The notes under the pieces are model-generated. The model saw nothing but the letters and a program-made list of their open reading frames with translations. It made no database searches and was not told where the DNA came from. From Nocardia amamiensis NBRC 102102 (lineage in GTDB: Bacteria > Actinomycetota > Actinomycetes > Mycobacteriales > Mycobacteriaceae): 64,000 nt of DNA. The translations under genes were made by a program, and so were the position numbers. The DNA lies in the NCBI RefSeq assembly GCF_001612745.1, contig NZ_BDBA01000003.1, positions 26,641 to 90,640 of the forward strand, in the 5' to 3' direction. Positions 16,852-24,816 of this stretch are shown here, piece after piece. How positions within the stretch are numbered: the stretch's first letter is position 1; the number at the start of each line of letters is the position of its first letter.

Positions 16852-17595
16852 TCAGCGGGAATCGGCAATGTGGTCGGAGTCGGTGCCATGCGGGACGACG
16901 ACGTTGTCGGCAGCCGCTGCTGCGGCCGGATACAGGACGCCGACCAGCGCCAGCCCGATCAGGGCGCCGATGATCTGGGCCGCGATGAATCCGAGTATCG
17001 AGGCCGGAGCGATTCCGGCGAAGGTGTCGGAGAACACGCGGCCGATGGTGACGGCGGGGTTGGCGAAAGACGTGGAGCTGGTGAACCAGTAGGCCGCGCC
17101 TATGTACGCGCCGACAGCGGCTGCCGACAACGCTGCGCGGCCGCTGCGGGCGAGGGCGAAGATGACCGCGATCAGTCCCGCGGTGGCGACGATCTCGCCG
17201 ATGAGGTGACCGCTGGTGATGCGGTGATGAGTGGAGATCTGCAGCGCGGCCTGGTCGAACATGACGTTGGCCAGTATCGCTCCCACGATTCCCCCGCCGA
17301 CCTGGGCGATGAGGTAGCCGCCGAGATCGCGGCCGGTGAGGCCGGTGCCGCGGCGGCGGCCGAGCAGCCAGTCGGCGGCGGAGACGACGGGGTTGAAGTG
17401 GCCGCCGGAGACCGGACCGAAGACGAGGATCAACACGGCCAGCCCGAAGACTGTCGCCGTCGAGTTCTCCAGCAATTGGAGGCCGACATCGTGCGGCGAG
17501 AGCTGCTCGGCGGCGATGCCGGAGCCGACCACGATGGTGACCAGCAACGCGGTGCCGGTGAATTCGGCGATCAGCCGCCGCGTGAGGTCGTTCAT
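16852..17595 (-). CDS. MIP-family aquaporin/aquaglyceroporin in the arsenic operon
   Basis: A 247-residue channel protein with six membrane segments and the two half-helix motifs of the MIP family. The first reads NPV (GHFNPVVS) instead of NPA; the second is intact NPA (SFANPAVTIG). ATG 17595 overlaps the arsR stop by four bases, so the two are coupled. No ArsB or Acr3 pump is present here. In Sinorhizobium meliloti an aquaglyceroporin (AqpS) replaces the pump and lets As(III) made by ArsC leave by diffusion. This gene most likely does the same. Confidence 0.88.
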   Translation of the reverse strand: MNDLTRRLIAEFTGTALLVTIVVGSGIAAEQLSPHDVGLQLLENSTATVFGLAVLILVFGPVSGGHFNPVVSAADWLLGRRRGTGLTGRDLGGYLIAQVGGGIVGAILANVMFDQAALQISTHHRITSGHLIGEIVATAGLIAVIFALARSGRAALSAAAVGAYIGAAYWFTSSTSFANPAVTIGRVFSDTFAGIAPASILGFIAAQIIGALIGLALVGVLYPAAAAAADNVVVPHGTDSDHIADSR

Positions 17596-17957
17596 CGGGC
17601 GACAGCGATGTCGAGCAGCTGCGACAGCTGCCGGAGAGCGGCGGGTTCGACGCGGTAGTAGACCCACGAACCGCGCCGGTCGCTGCTGAGCAATCCGGCT
17701 TCGCGCAGCACCTTCAGATGGTGCGAGATGGTCGGCTGGCTGACGTCGAACCCCGCCGAGAGGTCGCAGACGCAGGCTTCCTGCCCGGCGCGGCTCGCGA
17801 CGACGGACAGCAGCCGCAACCGGACCGGATCCGCCAGTGCCTTGAACACCCCGGCCAGGTCGGTGGCGGCCGCGGCGGTCAGCGGTTCACGAACAAGGGG
17901 CGTGACCTCGCAGGATGGCGAGGTCACGTCCGTCAACGGCAACTCGAACATAGACAC
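17592..17957 (-). CDS. arsR: ArsR-family arsenic repressor
   Basis: A 121-residue winged-helix repressor. The metal site ACVCDL (CxC on the alpha-3 helix) is the classic arsenite-sensing motif. The recognition helix is VSQPTISHHLKVLREAGLL, and the wing is SSDRRGSWVYYRV. GTG 17957 or ATG 17951 may be the start. It is the first gene of the operon with the aquaporin and two arsC genes, and an inverted repeat just upstream is its probable operator. Arsenite binding would release it from that site. Confidence 0.93.
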   Translation of the reverse strand: MSMFELPLTDVTSPSCEVTPLVREPLTAAAATDLAGVFKALADPVRLRLLSVVASRAGQEACVCDLSAGFDVSQPTISHHLKVLREAGLLSSDRRGSWVYYRVEPAALRQLSQLLDIAVAR

Positions 17958-17960
17958 CCA

Positions 17961-17980
17961 TCGATATTGATGCCTATCGA
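17961..17980 (-). promoter_or_regulatory. Probable ArsR operator
   Basis: TCGATA - 8 bases - TATCGA, a perfect 6-base inverted repeat starting 4 bases before the arsR start codon. Size and position fit ArsR/SmtB-type self-repression. Confidence 0.6.
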
Positions 17981-18093
17981 ATCAGCAGGCAAACGAACAC
18001 CTGGTGAACAAGCCGCCCCTCGGCGAAGGCCACAGATCCGCGAGCAGGGCATGGCCCTCGCACGCCGCCCAGCGAATGTTCGCAGAACGCGGT

Positions 18094-18624
18094 TCAGGAA
18101 CAGCAGCCGGCGCCCGCTGCGATGGCTTCCTTCTTCGCGGTGGCGCTGCAGCACGAACCTTCGGCAGCGGCATCCTCGGCGGTGCCACAGCACGCCTGGA
18201 CCGCTTCGGCATCGCCGAGTTCGGGGGCGGCACCGAGCTCAGGCGCCGTGCCGAAGGTCTCGCTGTCCGCGAGGACGGTGTACACCTCCCACCGCTCCTT
18301 GTCCGGTGCGGTGACCCAGACCTTGTCCTGAGTGGCGAAGCAACAGGTGGTGGCGATCTGTTCCTCGGTGAACAGGCCCGCTTCCGAGAGGCGGGAGATT
18401 TCGGCATGGACCTGGTCGGAGGTTTCGACCTCGACGCCCAGGTGGTTGACGCTGCCGCCCTGGCCGGGGTTCTCGATCAACACCAGCTTCAGGGGTGGTT
18501 CGGCGATGGCGAAGTTCGCGTAGCCGGGCTTGCGCTTGGCGGGTTCGGCATGGAACAGGGTCGAGTAGAACTGCACGGCCTGCTCGATGTCGTCGACGTT
18601 GAGGGCTAGCTGAATGCGGGACAT
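18094..18624 (-). CDS. arsI: ArsI/CadI-type glyoxalase-fold protein (C-As lyase candidate)
   Basis: A 176-residue vicinal-oxygen-chelate fold protein, starting at ATG 18624. An N-terminal VDDIEQAVQFYSTLF is followed by the metal-site His (SVNHLGVEV) and a vicinal Cys pair (IATTCCFAT, about residues 90-100), which in ArsI binds trivalent organoarsenicals for C-As bond cleavage. The C-terminal tail is Cys-rich (ACCGT, SCCS, GCCS). In M. tuberculosis the relative CadI (Rv2641) is cadmium-inducible and lies beside the same type of ArsR. Lyase activity is inferred from the Cys pair and locus. Confidence 0.85.
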   Translation of the reverse strand: MSRIQLALNVDDIEQAVQFYSTLFHAEPAKRKPGYANFAIAEPPLKLVLIENPGQGGSVNHLGVEVETSDQVHAEISRLSEAGLFTEEQIATTCCFATQDKVWVTAPDKERWEVYTVLADSETFGTAPELGAAPELGDAEAVQACCGTAEDAAAEGSCCSATAKKEAIAAGAGCCS

Positions 18625-18646
18625 GATGAACAACCTCCACTTGTGA

Positions 18647-18701
18647 GACATATGTCGAAGAACTGACGCTGTCGAGTCTGGTCACCTTTTCGACATATGT
18701 C
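18647..18701. promoter_or_regulatory. Paired GACATATGTC operators between arsI and the second ArsR gene
   Basis: The perfect palindrome GACATATGTC occurs at 18647-18656 and 18692-18701, 45 bases apart. Flanks are also mirrored (TTC before one, GAA after the other). One copy sits by each divergent start, so one repressor could control both genes. Confidence 0.7.
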
Positions 18702-18725
18702 AATACCGCAGGTAGTGTTGATCGC

Positions 18726-19085
18726 ATGCCCAAGACGTTGCCTGTGATCGATATGTCCGCTCCGGTCTGCTGCGCGCCGGTCGCGGCCGGGCCGGTGGAC
18801 GAGAACGCCGCGCTGGAGGTGGCGCTGCGCTTGAAGGCGATCGCCGATCCGGTGCGCGTCCGGCTGCTGTCGCTGCTGCTGACCAGCTCGGACGGGCAGG
18901 AGAACGGTGGCGATCTCGCGGCGGCGGTCGGGTTGTCGGAGTCGACGGTCAGCCATCACCTCGGCCAGCTCCGCAAGGCGGGCTTGGTCGAATCCGAACG
19001 CCGCGGCATGAACACCTTCCACCGCGCCCGCCGCGACGCCCTGGCCGCGCTGTGCGTCGTACTGGACCCCAACTGCTGCCGGTGA
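18726..19085 (+). CDS. ArsR/SmtB-family regulator with terminal Cys pairs
   Basis: A 119-residue winged-helix repressor that resembles M. tuberculosis Rv2642. The N terminus has a Cys pair (APVCCAPV) and the C terminus another (DPNCC), so metal or metalloid would be bound by cysteines from both ends. The internal metal-binding helix lacks the CxC of the other ArsR (here NGGDLAAAVG). The recognition helix is LSESTVSHHLGQLRKAGLV. It is divergent from arsI with paired palindromes between them, which makes it the likely regulator of arsI and of itself. Confidence 0.9.
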   Translation: MPKTLPVIDMSAPVCCAPVAAGPVDENAALEVALRLKAIADPVRVRLLSLLLTSSDGQENGGDLAAAVGLSESTVSHHLGQLRKAGLVESERRGMNTFHRARRDALAALCVVLDPNCCR

Positions 19086-19280
19086 ATTCGGCGGCCGATT
19101 CGCGCCGCTGCTGCCTCGGATAGTGCGCGGCAACGGAATCGGGAGCGCGACGGTCCGGCGCGCGAACTGCTATCGCGCGGACGCCGCTACGGATCGGCCG
19201 GTGCTCTGGAGGCGGGTGTGCGTCCGCCCCCAGAGCAGTCACGCGACGTCGACCCGATCGAACGTCGGGCCAGTGAGTGC

Positions 19281-19964
19281 TTATCGCGGTAGTACGGTGA
19301 TGCACTGATACCGATGGTCGCCCCAGGAACCGAATGGCGCCACGTTCCAGAGCATTCCGGATTCCCGCAGCTCAGGGGTGTAAATCTCAGTACCCCCGCT
19401 GTTGAAGTAACCATATGAGGTTCCAGCCGACGCGTGACCGGATGCGCTCAACGACTCGTTCATCGCGTCGACGAACGCGGAGAAACGCGCCGAGTCATTG
19501 GTCTCCTCGTCCGCCGCGGCGGCAGCGTTCTGAGACCAATCGCTGTATTGATCGACAAGCGAGTCGGCGGGCGTCGGCACATCGGGCGATAGGGCGATGG
19601 CCTCGTAGGCGCGGGGCCTGTCGCTGAAACCCGTTGCTGCCCAATAAATCGACGACGCGTCTCCACGATCGGCACCGTAGGGACCGTATGTCGGGTAGAA
19701 AACCCCGTACCCGTGGACTTTCACGTTCAAGCCGAAGCGGCTGGCCCAGCCCGGCAGGGCGTTCTGGAAGATGCTCAGGCATTGTTCGTCGTCGTTCGCG
19801 CCCTCTTCGGCCTGGGTGGCAGCCATCATGCAGGCGAATTGGAAGATGTCAGGGGTCGCGTCGTCTCGGCCTGCGCCCGCGGCCGACAAGTAATCGTTCA
19901 GGGCCTCGGACGGGTTTTGCAGGTTGCCGCGAGTGGGCATCTCGAATATCTCGATCGTCTTCAT
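19281..19964 (-). CDS. Hypothetical protein, no recognised family
   Basis: A 227-residue protein starting at ATG 19964 after a strong AAGGAGG. Longer starts are possible but lack this site. It has no signal peptide or membrane segment and is acidic. It is rich in Gly, Tyr and Trp in the middle (about 80-135, LNVKVHGYGVFYPTYGPYG; IYWAATGFSDRP) and ends in a compact stretch (MLWNVAPFGSWGDHRYQCIT). I do not recognise the fold. It is flanked by the arsenic regulator and another hypothetical gene, neither of which suggests a role. Confidence 0.6.
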   Translation of the reverse strand: MKTIEIFEMPTRGNLQNPSEALNDYLSAAGAGRDDATPDIFQFACMMAATQAEEGANDDEQCLSIFQNALPGWASRFGLNVKVHGYGVFYPTYGPYGADRGDASSIYWAATGFSDRPRAYEAIALSPDVPTPADSLVDQYSDWSQNAAAAADEETNDSARFSAFVDAMNESLSASGHASAGTSYGYFNSGGTEIYTPELRESGMLWNVAPFGSWGDHRYQCITVLPR

Positions 19965-20129
19965 TCCGCAGTCCTCCTTGGCTCGACTCGTCATGGACAG
20001 GGGACCGTGAGCCTGACTGACGCATGTCTCGCTGCGCTTCTCCAAGCGACGGCTCTAAAGAAGTGAGCGAATCACATCGCCGGCAAATGGTCCTCGCACA
20101 TCGCGGATGAGCGAGATGTGCAGGGACGG

Positions 20130-20435
20130 TCAAGGCTCGTTCGCGATGTGACAGGCGACGAGCACCGGCACCAAGAGGTCCAGGATGGAGAGTTCGTCGG
20201 CGGCGGGTGCGTCGTCGATGAGCGAATCGAGGATCGGCGCGGCGTACACGCGTCCGGCGTCCGGGCCCGCCACCGTGCGCGCGCTGGCGATCAGCTCGTA
20301 CAACACGACCGCGAAGACATGTGCGCGCCGAGTGCCCGGAAATCGGCAGGCGGCATCGGCCAAGGCGGTGTCGATCGCCGCGATAAGGTCGGCGAGAACA
20401 GCGATCTCGGCGATGGCTCGATGGTCGTAGTTCAT
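20130..20435 (-). CDS. Hypothetical small helical protein
   Basis: About 101 residues from ATG 20435 (an ATG at 20477 would add 14). It is almost entirely predicted helix (IAEIAVLADLIAAIDTALADAACRF; HVFAVVLYELIASARTVAG; LSILDLLVPVLVACHIA), without obvious membrane topology or catalytic motif. The ribosome site is weak for both starts. The divergent neighbour is an XRE/TPR regulator gene. I do not recognise it. Confidence 0.45.
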   Translation of the reverse strand: MNYDHRAIAEIAVLADLIAAIDTALADAACRFPGTRRAHVFAVVLYELIASARTVAGPDAGRVYAAPILDSLIDDAPAADELSILDLLVPVLVACHIANEP

Positions 20436-20702
20436 GAGGCCGCCTGAGGTCGCGGGAAATTGAATTTCGGCTCTCATCGAAATGGGGTGACCCGGAACCG
20501 GGGCGCGGGGGTACGCCAGCCGTCACCATGCTTCGTGCACGAGTCGGATGTCCCGTCGCATAGGGGTTCGGTTGTGCGACAAGGTTTCCCGGTTCCGGGT
20601 ACACATCCGATCATGCCGGGTCACAATCCCTCCTGGAAGGCAACGAATACGCAGCCTTCAGCAATCGGCAGCAATGACCGTCTGACAGTGCAAGGGGGCA
20701 CC

Positions 20703-21902
20703 GTGGCAGATGTGGTGACGATGTGGACCGGCGCGGAGGTGAAGGCGCTCAGGGACGCGTGCAGGCTGACCCAGAGCGAGCTCGCTGAACTGCTGCGTTG
20801 TGGTCAGCGAACGGTCAGCTTTTGGGAAAGCCGGCTACACCGCCAGGTGAGCGCCGGCTTTCAGGCGCGGCTGGACAGGGTTATCGAAGATGCGGACCAT
20901 GGGGCAAAACAGCGTTTCCGAGTGTTGATTGGAGACTTGGACGTGAACCGGCGAGACTTCATTGCCACGACCGGCGCGGTCGTGGGCGCGGCAACAGTGA
21001 GCAAAGGTGGTTCTCCGACTGTCACGCCGGACGCGATCGGCCACCTGCGAAGTACCTTGCACGCGGCGCAGCTGTTGGACGATCAACTAGGCTCCGATGC
21101 CGCTCGACCGATCATCGAAGCTCAAGCACAGACGTGCGCGGCGCTGCTACGGGAGTGTCCGGCGGCGTTGCGCCCCGCGCTGCAATCATTGACCGGCGAG
21201 GCCACCGCCAGCAGCGCATGGGCGGCGTGGGACCAAGGCGACCTGGAGCGGGCCGACCAGCTGTTCCGGATCGCCTACCAGCACGCGGAGCAATCCGGTG
21301 ACGCCGACATCGCGACCGGGATTCTGTGCCACCGCACCCAACTGGCGGTGGAACTGCGCCAGTTCCGCACCGCCGCAGGCATCGCCGACGGCATGCTGCG
21401 CATCCCTGTACAGGACGGTCGCGTCGACGACTTCCGAAAGCTCTGCGCGGCACAGGCATTCGCGTCCGACGGACGAAAATCCGAGGCGTGGCTGCAACTG
21501 TTCCGGGTGAGCGGCGACTTCAGCGAGCAGACCACACCGGACGAGTCGTACTGCTATTACCAGAGTGCGTGGACGACCGGCGCCATGACCGCCCGGTGCC
21601 TCGAGACCGGCGGCGAGGTGGGCGTGGCGGCGGAAACGATCGAGGACGTGCTGAGCCTCATCCCGGCCCACGCCAGTCGCGACCGCGCGCTGTGGAGCCT
21701 CAGCCTCGCGCAGCTGACGGTCGCGCACGATATCGACCGCGCGTGCGAGGCCGCCCGAACCGCGCTCGAGCTGGCTGCGCAGAACACCTCGCCACGGGTG
21801 CGGCAGGCCTACGCGCAGACGCGAGCGAAATTCGAACCGTGGGCGTCGACGCAACCGGTGCGCGAGCTGGACTTCTACGCGGCGGGCGTGTTGCTGGTGT
21901 AG
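20703..21902 (+). CDS. XRE-family transcriptional regulator with TPR-like C-terminal domain
   Basis: A 399-residue regulator starting at GTG 20703 after AAGGGGG. Residues 10-50 form an HTH (VKALRDACRLTQSELAELLRCGQRTVSFWES). A twin-arginine-like stretch (NRRDFIATTGAVVGAATV, about 82-99) follows the HTH. It is internal, so it is not an export signal but a known oddity of this actinobacterial family. The rest (about 110-390) is alpha-helical and TPR-like, probably sensing a peptide or small molecule. The target genes are unknown, and no operator is evident. Confidence 0.8.
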   Translation: MADVVTMWTGAEVKALRDACRLTQSELAELLRCGQRTVSFWESRLHRQVSAGFQARLDRVIEDADHGAKQRFRVLIGDLDVNRRDFIATTGAVVGAATVSKGGSPTVTPDAIGHLRSTLHAAQLLDDQLGSDAARPIIEAQAQTCAALLRECPAALRPALQSLTGEATASSAWAAWDQGDLERADQLFRIAYQHAEQSGDADIATGILCHRTQLAVELRQFRTAAGIADGMLRIPVQDGRVDDFRKLCAAQAFASDGRKSEAWLQLFRVSGDFSEQTTPDESYCYYQSAWTTGAMTARCLETGGEVGVAAETIEDVLSLIPAHASRDRALWSLSLAQLTVAHDIDRACEAARTALELAAQNTSPRVRQAYAQTRAKFEPWASTQPVRELDFYAAGVLLV

Positions 21903-22092
21903 GCGGCGGTTTGTGCCCATGTAGCCCGGGTACGCGACCACTGTCCGAGTCGCCCCGCAGGTGTCGACCCGAAGACGCGTGCGGGGCGCAGCCGGACGAA
22001 GTACGGCCGCAGACCAGCGCCGGGCCGGGCAAGGGCGAGGCAGCCGCCGATCCATACGCCTCCGCGCGGCCGGGCGAGGAAAGGAGTACACA

Positions 22093-22554
22093 GTGAGCAC
22101 CATGGCCGCCACGGTGGACGTCGAGGTCCCGGTTCGCACCGCCTACAACCAGTGGACGCAGTTCGAGTCGTTTCCGGAGTTCATGGAAGGTGTGGAGACT
22201 GTCCAGCAGCTCGATGACCGGCACACGCACTGGCGTATCCATGTCGGCCCGTCGACGCGGGAGTTCGACGCGACCATCACCGAGCAGCATCCCGACGAAC
22301 GGGTCGCCTGGAGGTCCGACAGCGGGCCCAACCACGCGGGCGTCGTCACGTTCCATCGGCTCGACGACACCCACACCAGGGTGACCGCGCAGATGGATGT
22401 CGATCCCGAAGGGTTCGTGGAGAACGTCGCCGACAAACTCGGCGTCCTGAAGCACCGGGTGAACGGTGATCTGCAGCGCTTCAAGCACTTCATCGAGGGT
22501 CGAGGCCACGAGACCGGCGCTTGGCGCGGTGACATCCCCCGCCCGGACGCCTGA
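22093..22554 (+). CDS. SRPBCC-family (cyclase/dehydrase-like) protein
   Basis: A 153-residue single-domain START-like protein, starting at GTG 22093 after AAGGAG. Family features are the N-terminal VDVEVPVRTAYNQWTQFESFPEFMEGVETV, then WRSDSGPNHAGVVTFHRLDDTHTRVTAQMDVDPEGFVENV and a C-terminal helix ending HFIEG. The fold has a hydrophobic cavity. Stand-alone members of this type (often called polyketide cyclase/dehydrase) are widespread stress-associated proteins. It is not linked to the type II PKS genes farther right. Confidence 0.82.
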   Translation: MSTMAATVDVEVPVRTAYNQWTQFESFPEFMEGVETVQQLDDRHTHWRIHVGPSTREFDATITEQHPDERVAWRSDSGPNHAGVVTFHRLDDTHTRVTAQMDVDPEGFVENVADKLGVLKHRVNGDLQRFKHFIEGRGHETGAWRGDIPRPDA

Positions 22555-22567
22555 TCAGCGCGACGAC

Positions 22568-22599
22568 CGGCGGCGCCACCCGCTCCGGGGGCGCCGCCG
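22568..22599. terminator. Bidirectional terminator hairpin
   Basis: A 10-base perfect stem CGGCGGCGCC / GGCGCCGCCG with a 12-base loop, between convergent coding ends. Confidence 0.65.
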
Positions 22600-22603
22600 A
22601 CGG

Positions 22604-22861
22604 TCACACGGAGTCCGTGCCCGCGGCGGTGTGGTCCGCGGGCACGTGCGGTTCGGGAGGCACCTGAACCGGACGCAGCAGCGCCCAGGCCACAAAGGCC
22701 AGCGCCACCACGCCCATGCCGATCCCGGACCACAGGTTCACGTTGACGCCACCCGTTTTGGCCTGCTGGGCCGCCGTGTCGTGCACCAAGCCGGTGACGA
22801 CGAGGACGACCGCGTAACAGCCGAGTAGCGCGGCGACAATGGTGCGGATATCGAAAAGCAT
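22604..22861 (-). CDS. Small two-helix membrane protein
   Basis: An 85-residue protein with two hydrophobic segments (residues 8-28, IVAALLGCYAVVLVVTGLVH; and 44-63, WSGIGMGVVALAFVAWALL) and a polar tail. It starts 12 bases after the SSS symporter stop on the same strand, so it is probably co-translated and may be an accessory subunit. Small proteins of this kind are often found beside SSS symporters in actinobacteria. I know of no proven function. Confidence 0.7.
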   Translation of the reverse strand: MLFDIRTIVAALLGCYAVVLVVTGLVHDTAAQQAKTGGVNVNLWSGIGMGVVALAFVAWALLRPVQVPPEPHVPADHTAAGTDSV

Positions 22862-22873
22862 TGCGGCAGCTCC

Positions 22874-24628
22874 TTATCCGACGAAGATGTTGAGGGCGAT
22901 CACGAGCGCAAGCGCGATGCCCGCCAGCAGCACCGGACGCTGATACCAGGGCAGCGTGTCGGCCTCGGGGTCGGTGCGCACGTCTTTCGGCGTCTCCGAG
23001 TACACCAGCCCGATCAGCTCGGCCGCCGGTTTCGGCCGGGTCACCTGGGTCACCGCCACGCTGACCACGATGTCGACCACGAACGCGACGCCCGCCGCGA
23101 CGAAACTCGATCCTTGGCCGGATAATTCGAACACCTTGGTTTCGTGCAGGATGAAAACCACGATGGCCGAGCCTGTTCCGCAAACCAGGCCCATCCAGCC
23201 CGCGGTAGGCGTCATCCGTTTCCAGAACATGCCGAGGATGAACGTGGCGAACAGCGGCGCGTTGAAGAAGCTGAACAGGGTTTGCAGGTAATCCATCATG
23301 TTGCTGAACCCGGAGGCGATGAACGCGGTGAAGATCGCGGCCACGGTCGCCCCCACGGTGGCCAGCCTGCCCACGCCGAGGTAGTAGCCATCCGCCTGCT
23401 CGCGCCGCACGTACTGCTGCCACAGGTCGTAGCTGAATACGGTGTTGAATGCGGAGACGTTGGCTGCCATGCCCGCCATGAACGCCGCGAGCAAGCCCGC
23501 CAGCCCCACGCCGAGCAGACCGTTGGGCAGCACGTCCTTCATCAGGTACAGCAGTGCCTGGTTGTAGGTGGTGTCGCTCTCGACGTCCGGATTCGCCGTC
23601 TCGGCCGCTTTGTACTCGGCCATCTGCGGCACCAGAACCGCGCTGATCATGCCGGGGATCACCACGATGAGCGGGATGAACATCTTCGGATAGGCGCCGA
23701 TGATCGGGGTGCGCCGCGCCGCCGAGATGGAGTGCGTCGCCATTGCGCGCTGCACCTCGACGAAGTTCGTGGTCCAGTACCCGAACGAGAGCACGAACCC
23801 GAGTCCGAACACGATGCCGAGCACCGAGAGGAAGTTGTCGCCGAACCCGCTCAGCGCGTTGCCCGGCCAGGATTCCAGCTGCTGCGCTCCGCCCGGCGAC
23901 GCGGTGACCTTGTCCTGCAACCCTTCCCAGCCGCCGACCTTGTGCAATCCCACCAGGGTGAGCGGTAGCAGCGCGGCCACGATGACGAAGAATTGCAGCA
24001 CCTCGTTGTAGATCGCGGCCGACAGGCCGCCGAGGGTGATGTAGGACAGCACGATCGCCGCCGCCACGATCACCGACACCCACAGCGGCCAGCCCAGCAG
24101 CACGTTCACGATGGAGCCGAGCAGATACAGGTTGACGCCCGCGATGAGGATCTGCGCTATCGCGAAGCTCAGCGCGTTGACCAGGTGGGCGCCGGTGCCG
24201 AAACGCCTGCGCATGAACTCCGGCACGCTGCGGACCTTGGACCCGTAGTAGAACGGCATCATCACCACGCCGAGGAACAGCATCGCCGGAATCGCGCCGA
24301 TCCAGAAGTAGTGAAAGGTCGGGAAGCCGTACTCGGCGCCATTGGCCGACATGCCCATGATCTCGACCGCGCCGAGATTGGCGGAGATGAACGCCAGACC
24401 GGTCACCCAGGCCGGTAGTGAGCGGCCGGACAGGAAGAAGTCGATGCTGGAGGACACGCGCTGCCTGGCCAGCAGGCCGATGCCGAGCACGAACACGAAG
24501 TACAGGGCGACCAGCGCGTAATCGACCGGCTGCGCGTCCAGCCGGAGGGTCTCGGCGGCTTCGAGGTGCGTGGTCGGTGCCGCTCGGTGCGACGGCGCGG
24601 CGAAAACGTATGGATCGGCAAGCGGCAC
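22874..24628 (-). CDS. Sodium:solute symporter (SSS family), probable galactose/glucose carrier
   Basis: A 584-residue SSS transporter with 13 or more membrane segments. The start GTG 24628 lies 6 bases after AGGAGG, which decides against longer starts. Family motifs include DFFLSGRSLPAWVTGLAFIS and ANLGAVEIMGMSANGAEYG near helix 2, and GLAGLLAAFMAGMAANVSAFNT, matching the sugar-transporting SGLT branch. Downstream of galK on the same strand, it is best read as a Na+-driven galactose importer. The specificity rests on the neighbour and motif type, not on binding-site proof. Confidence 0.85.
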   Translation of the reverse strand: MPLADPYVFAAPSHRAAPTTHLEAAETLRLDAQPVDYALVALYFVFVLGIGLLARQRVSSSIDFFLSGRSLPAWVTGLAFISANLGAVEIMGMSANGAEYGFPTFHYFWIGAIPAMLFLGVVMMPFYYGSKVRSVPEFMRRRFGTGAHLVNALSFAIAQILIAGVNLYLLGSIVNVLLGWPLWVSVIVAAAIVLSYITLGGLSAAIYNEVLQFFVIVAALLPLTLVGLHKVGGWEGLQDKVTASPGGAQQLESWPGNALSGFGDNFLSVLGIVFGLGFVLSFGYWTTNFVEVQRAMATHSISAARRTPIIGAYPKMFIPLIVVIPGMISAVLVPQMAEYKAAETANPDVESDTTYNQALLYLMKDVLPNGLLGVGLAGLLAAFMAGMAANVSAFNTVFSYDLWQQYVRREQADGYYLGVGRLATVGATVAAIFTAFIASGFSNMMDYLQTLFSFFNAPLFATFILGMFWKRMTPTAGWMGLVCGTGSAIVVFILHETKVFELSGQGSSFVAAGVAFVVDIVVSVAVTQVTRPKPAAELIGLVYSETPKDVRTDPEADTLPWYQRPVLLAGIALALVIALNIFVG

Positions 24629-24816
24629 AGCGTTCCTCCTGGCGGTGAAACCGGGCGTCGAACGAGGTCGTTTTCGTCGTGCGAGATCGTGCGTCGTGCT
24701 GGTCCTGCCGGCGCGCGCGACCTCCTCGTCGCCCGCCGAATGGTGTCGGCTGACACATACTGTGCGTGATCGTGCCCTCCGGCGTGGCACATTCACGCAG
24801 AAATCTGGACGGTCGC

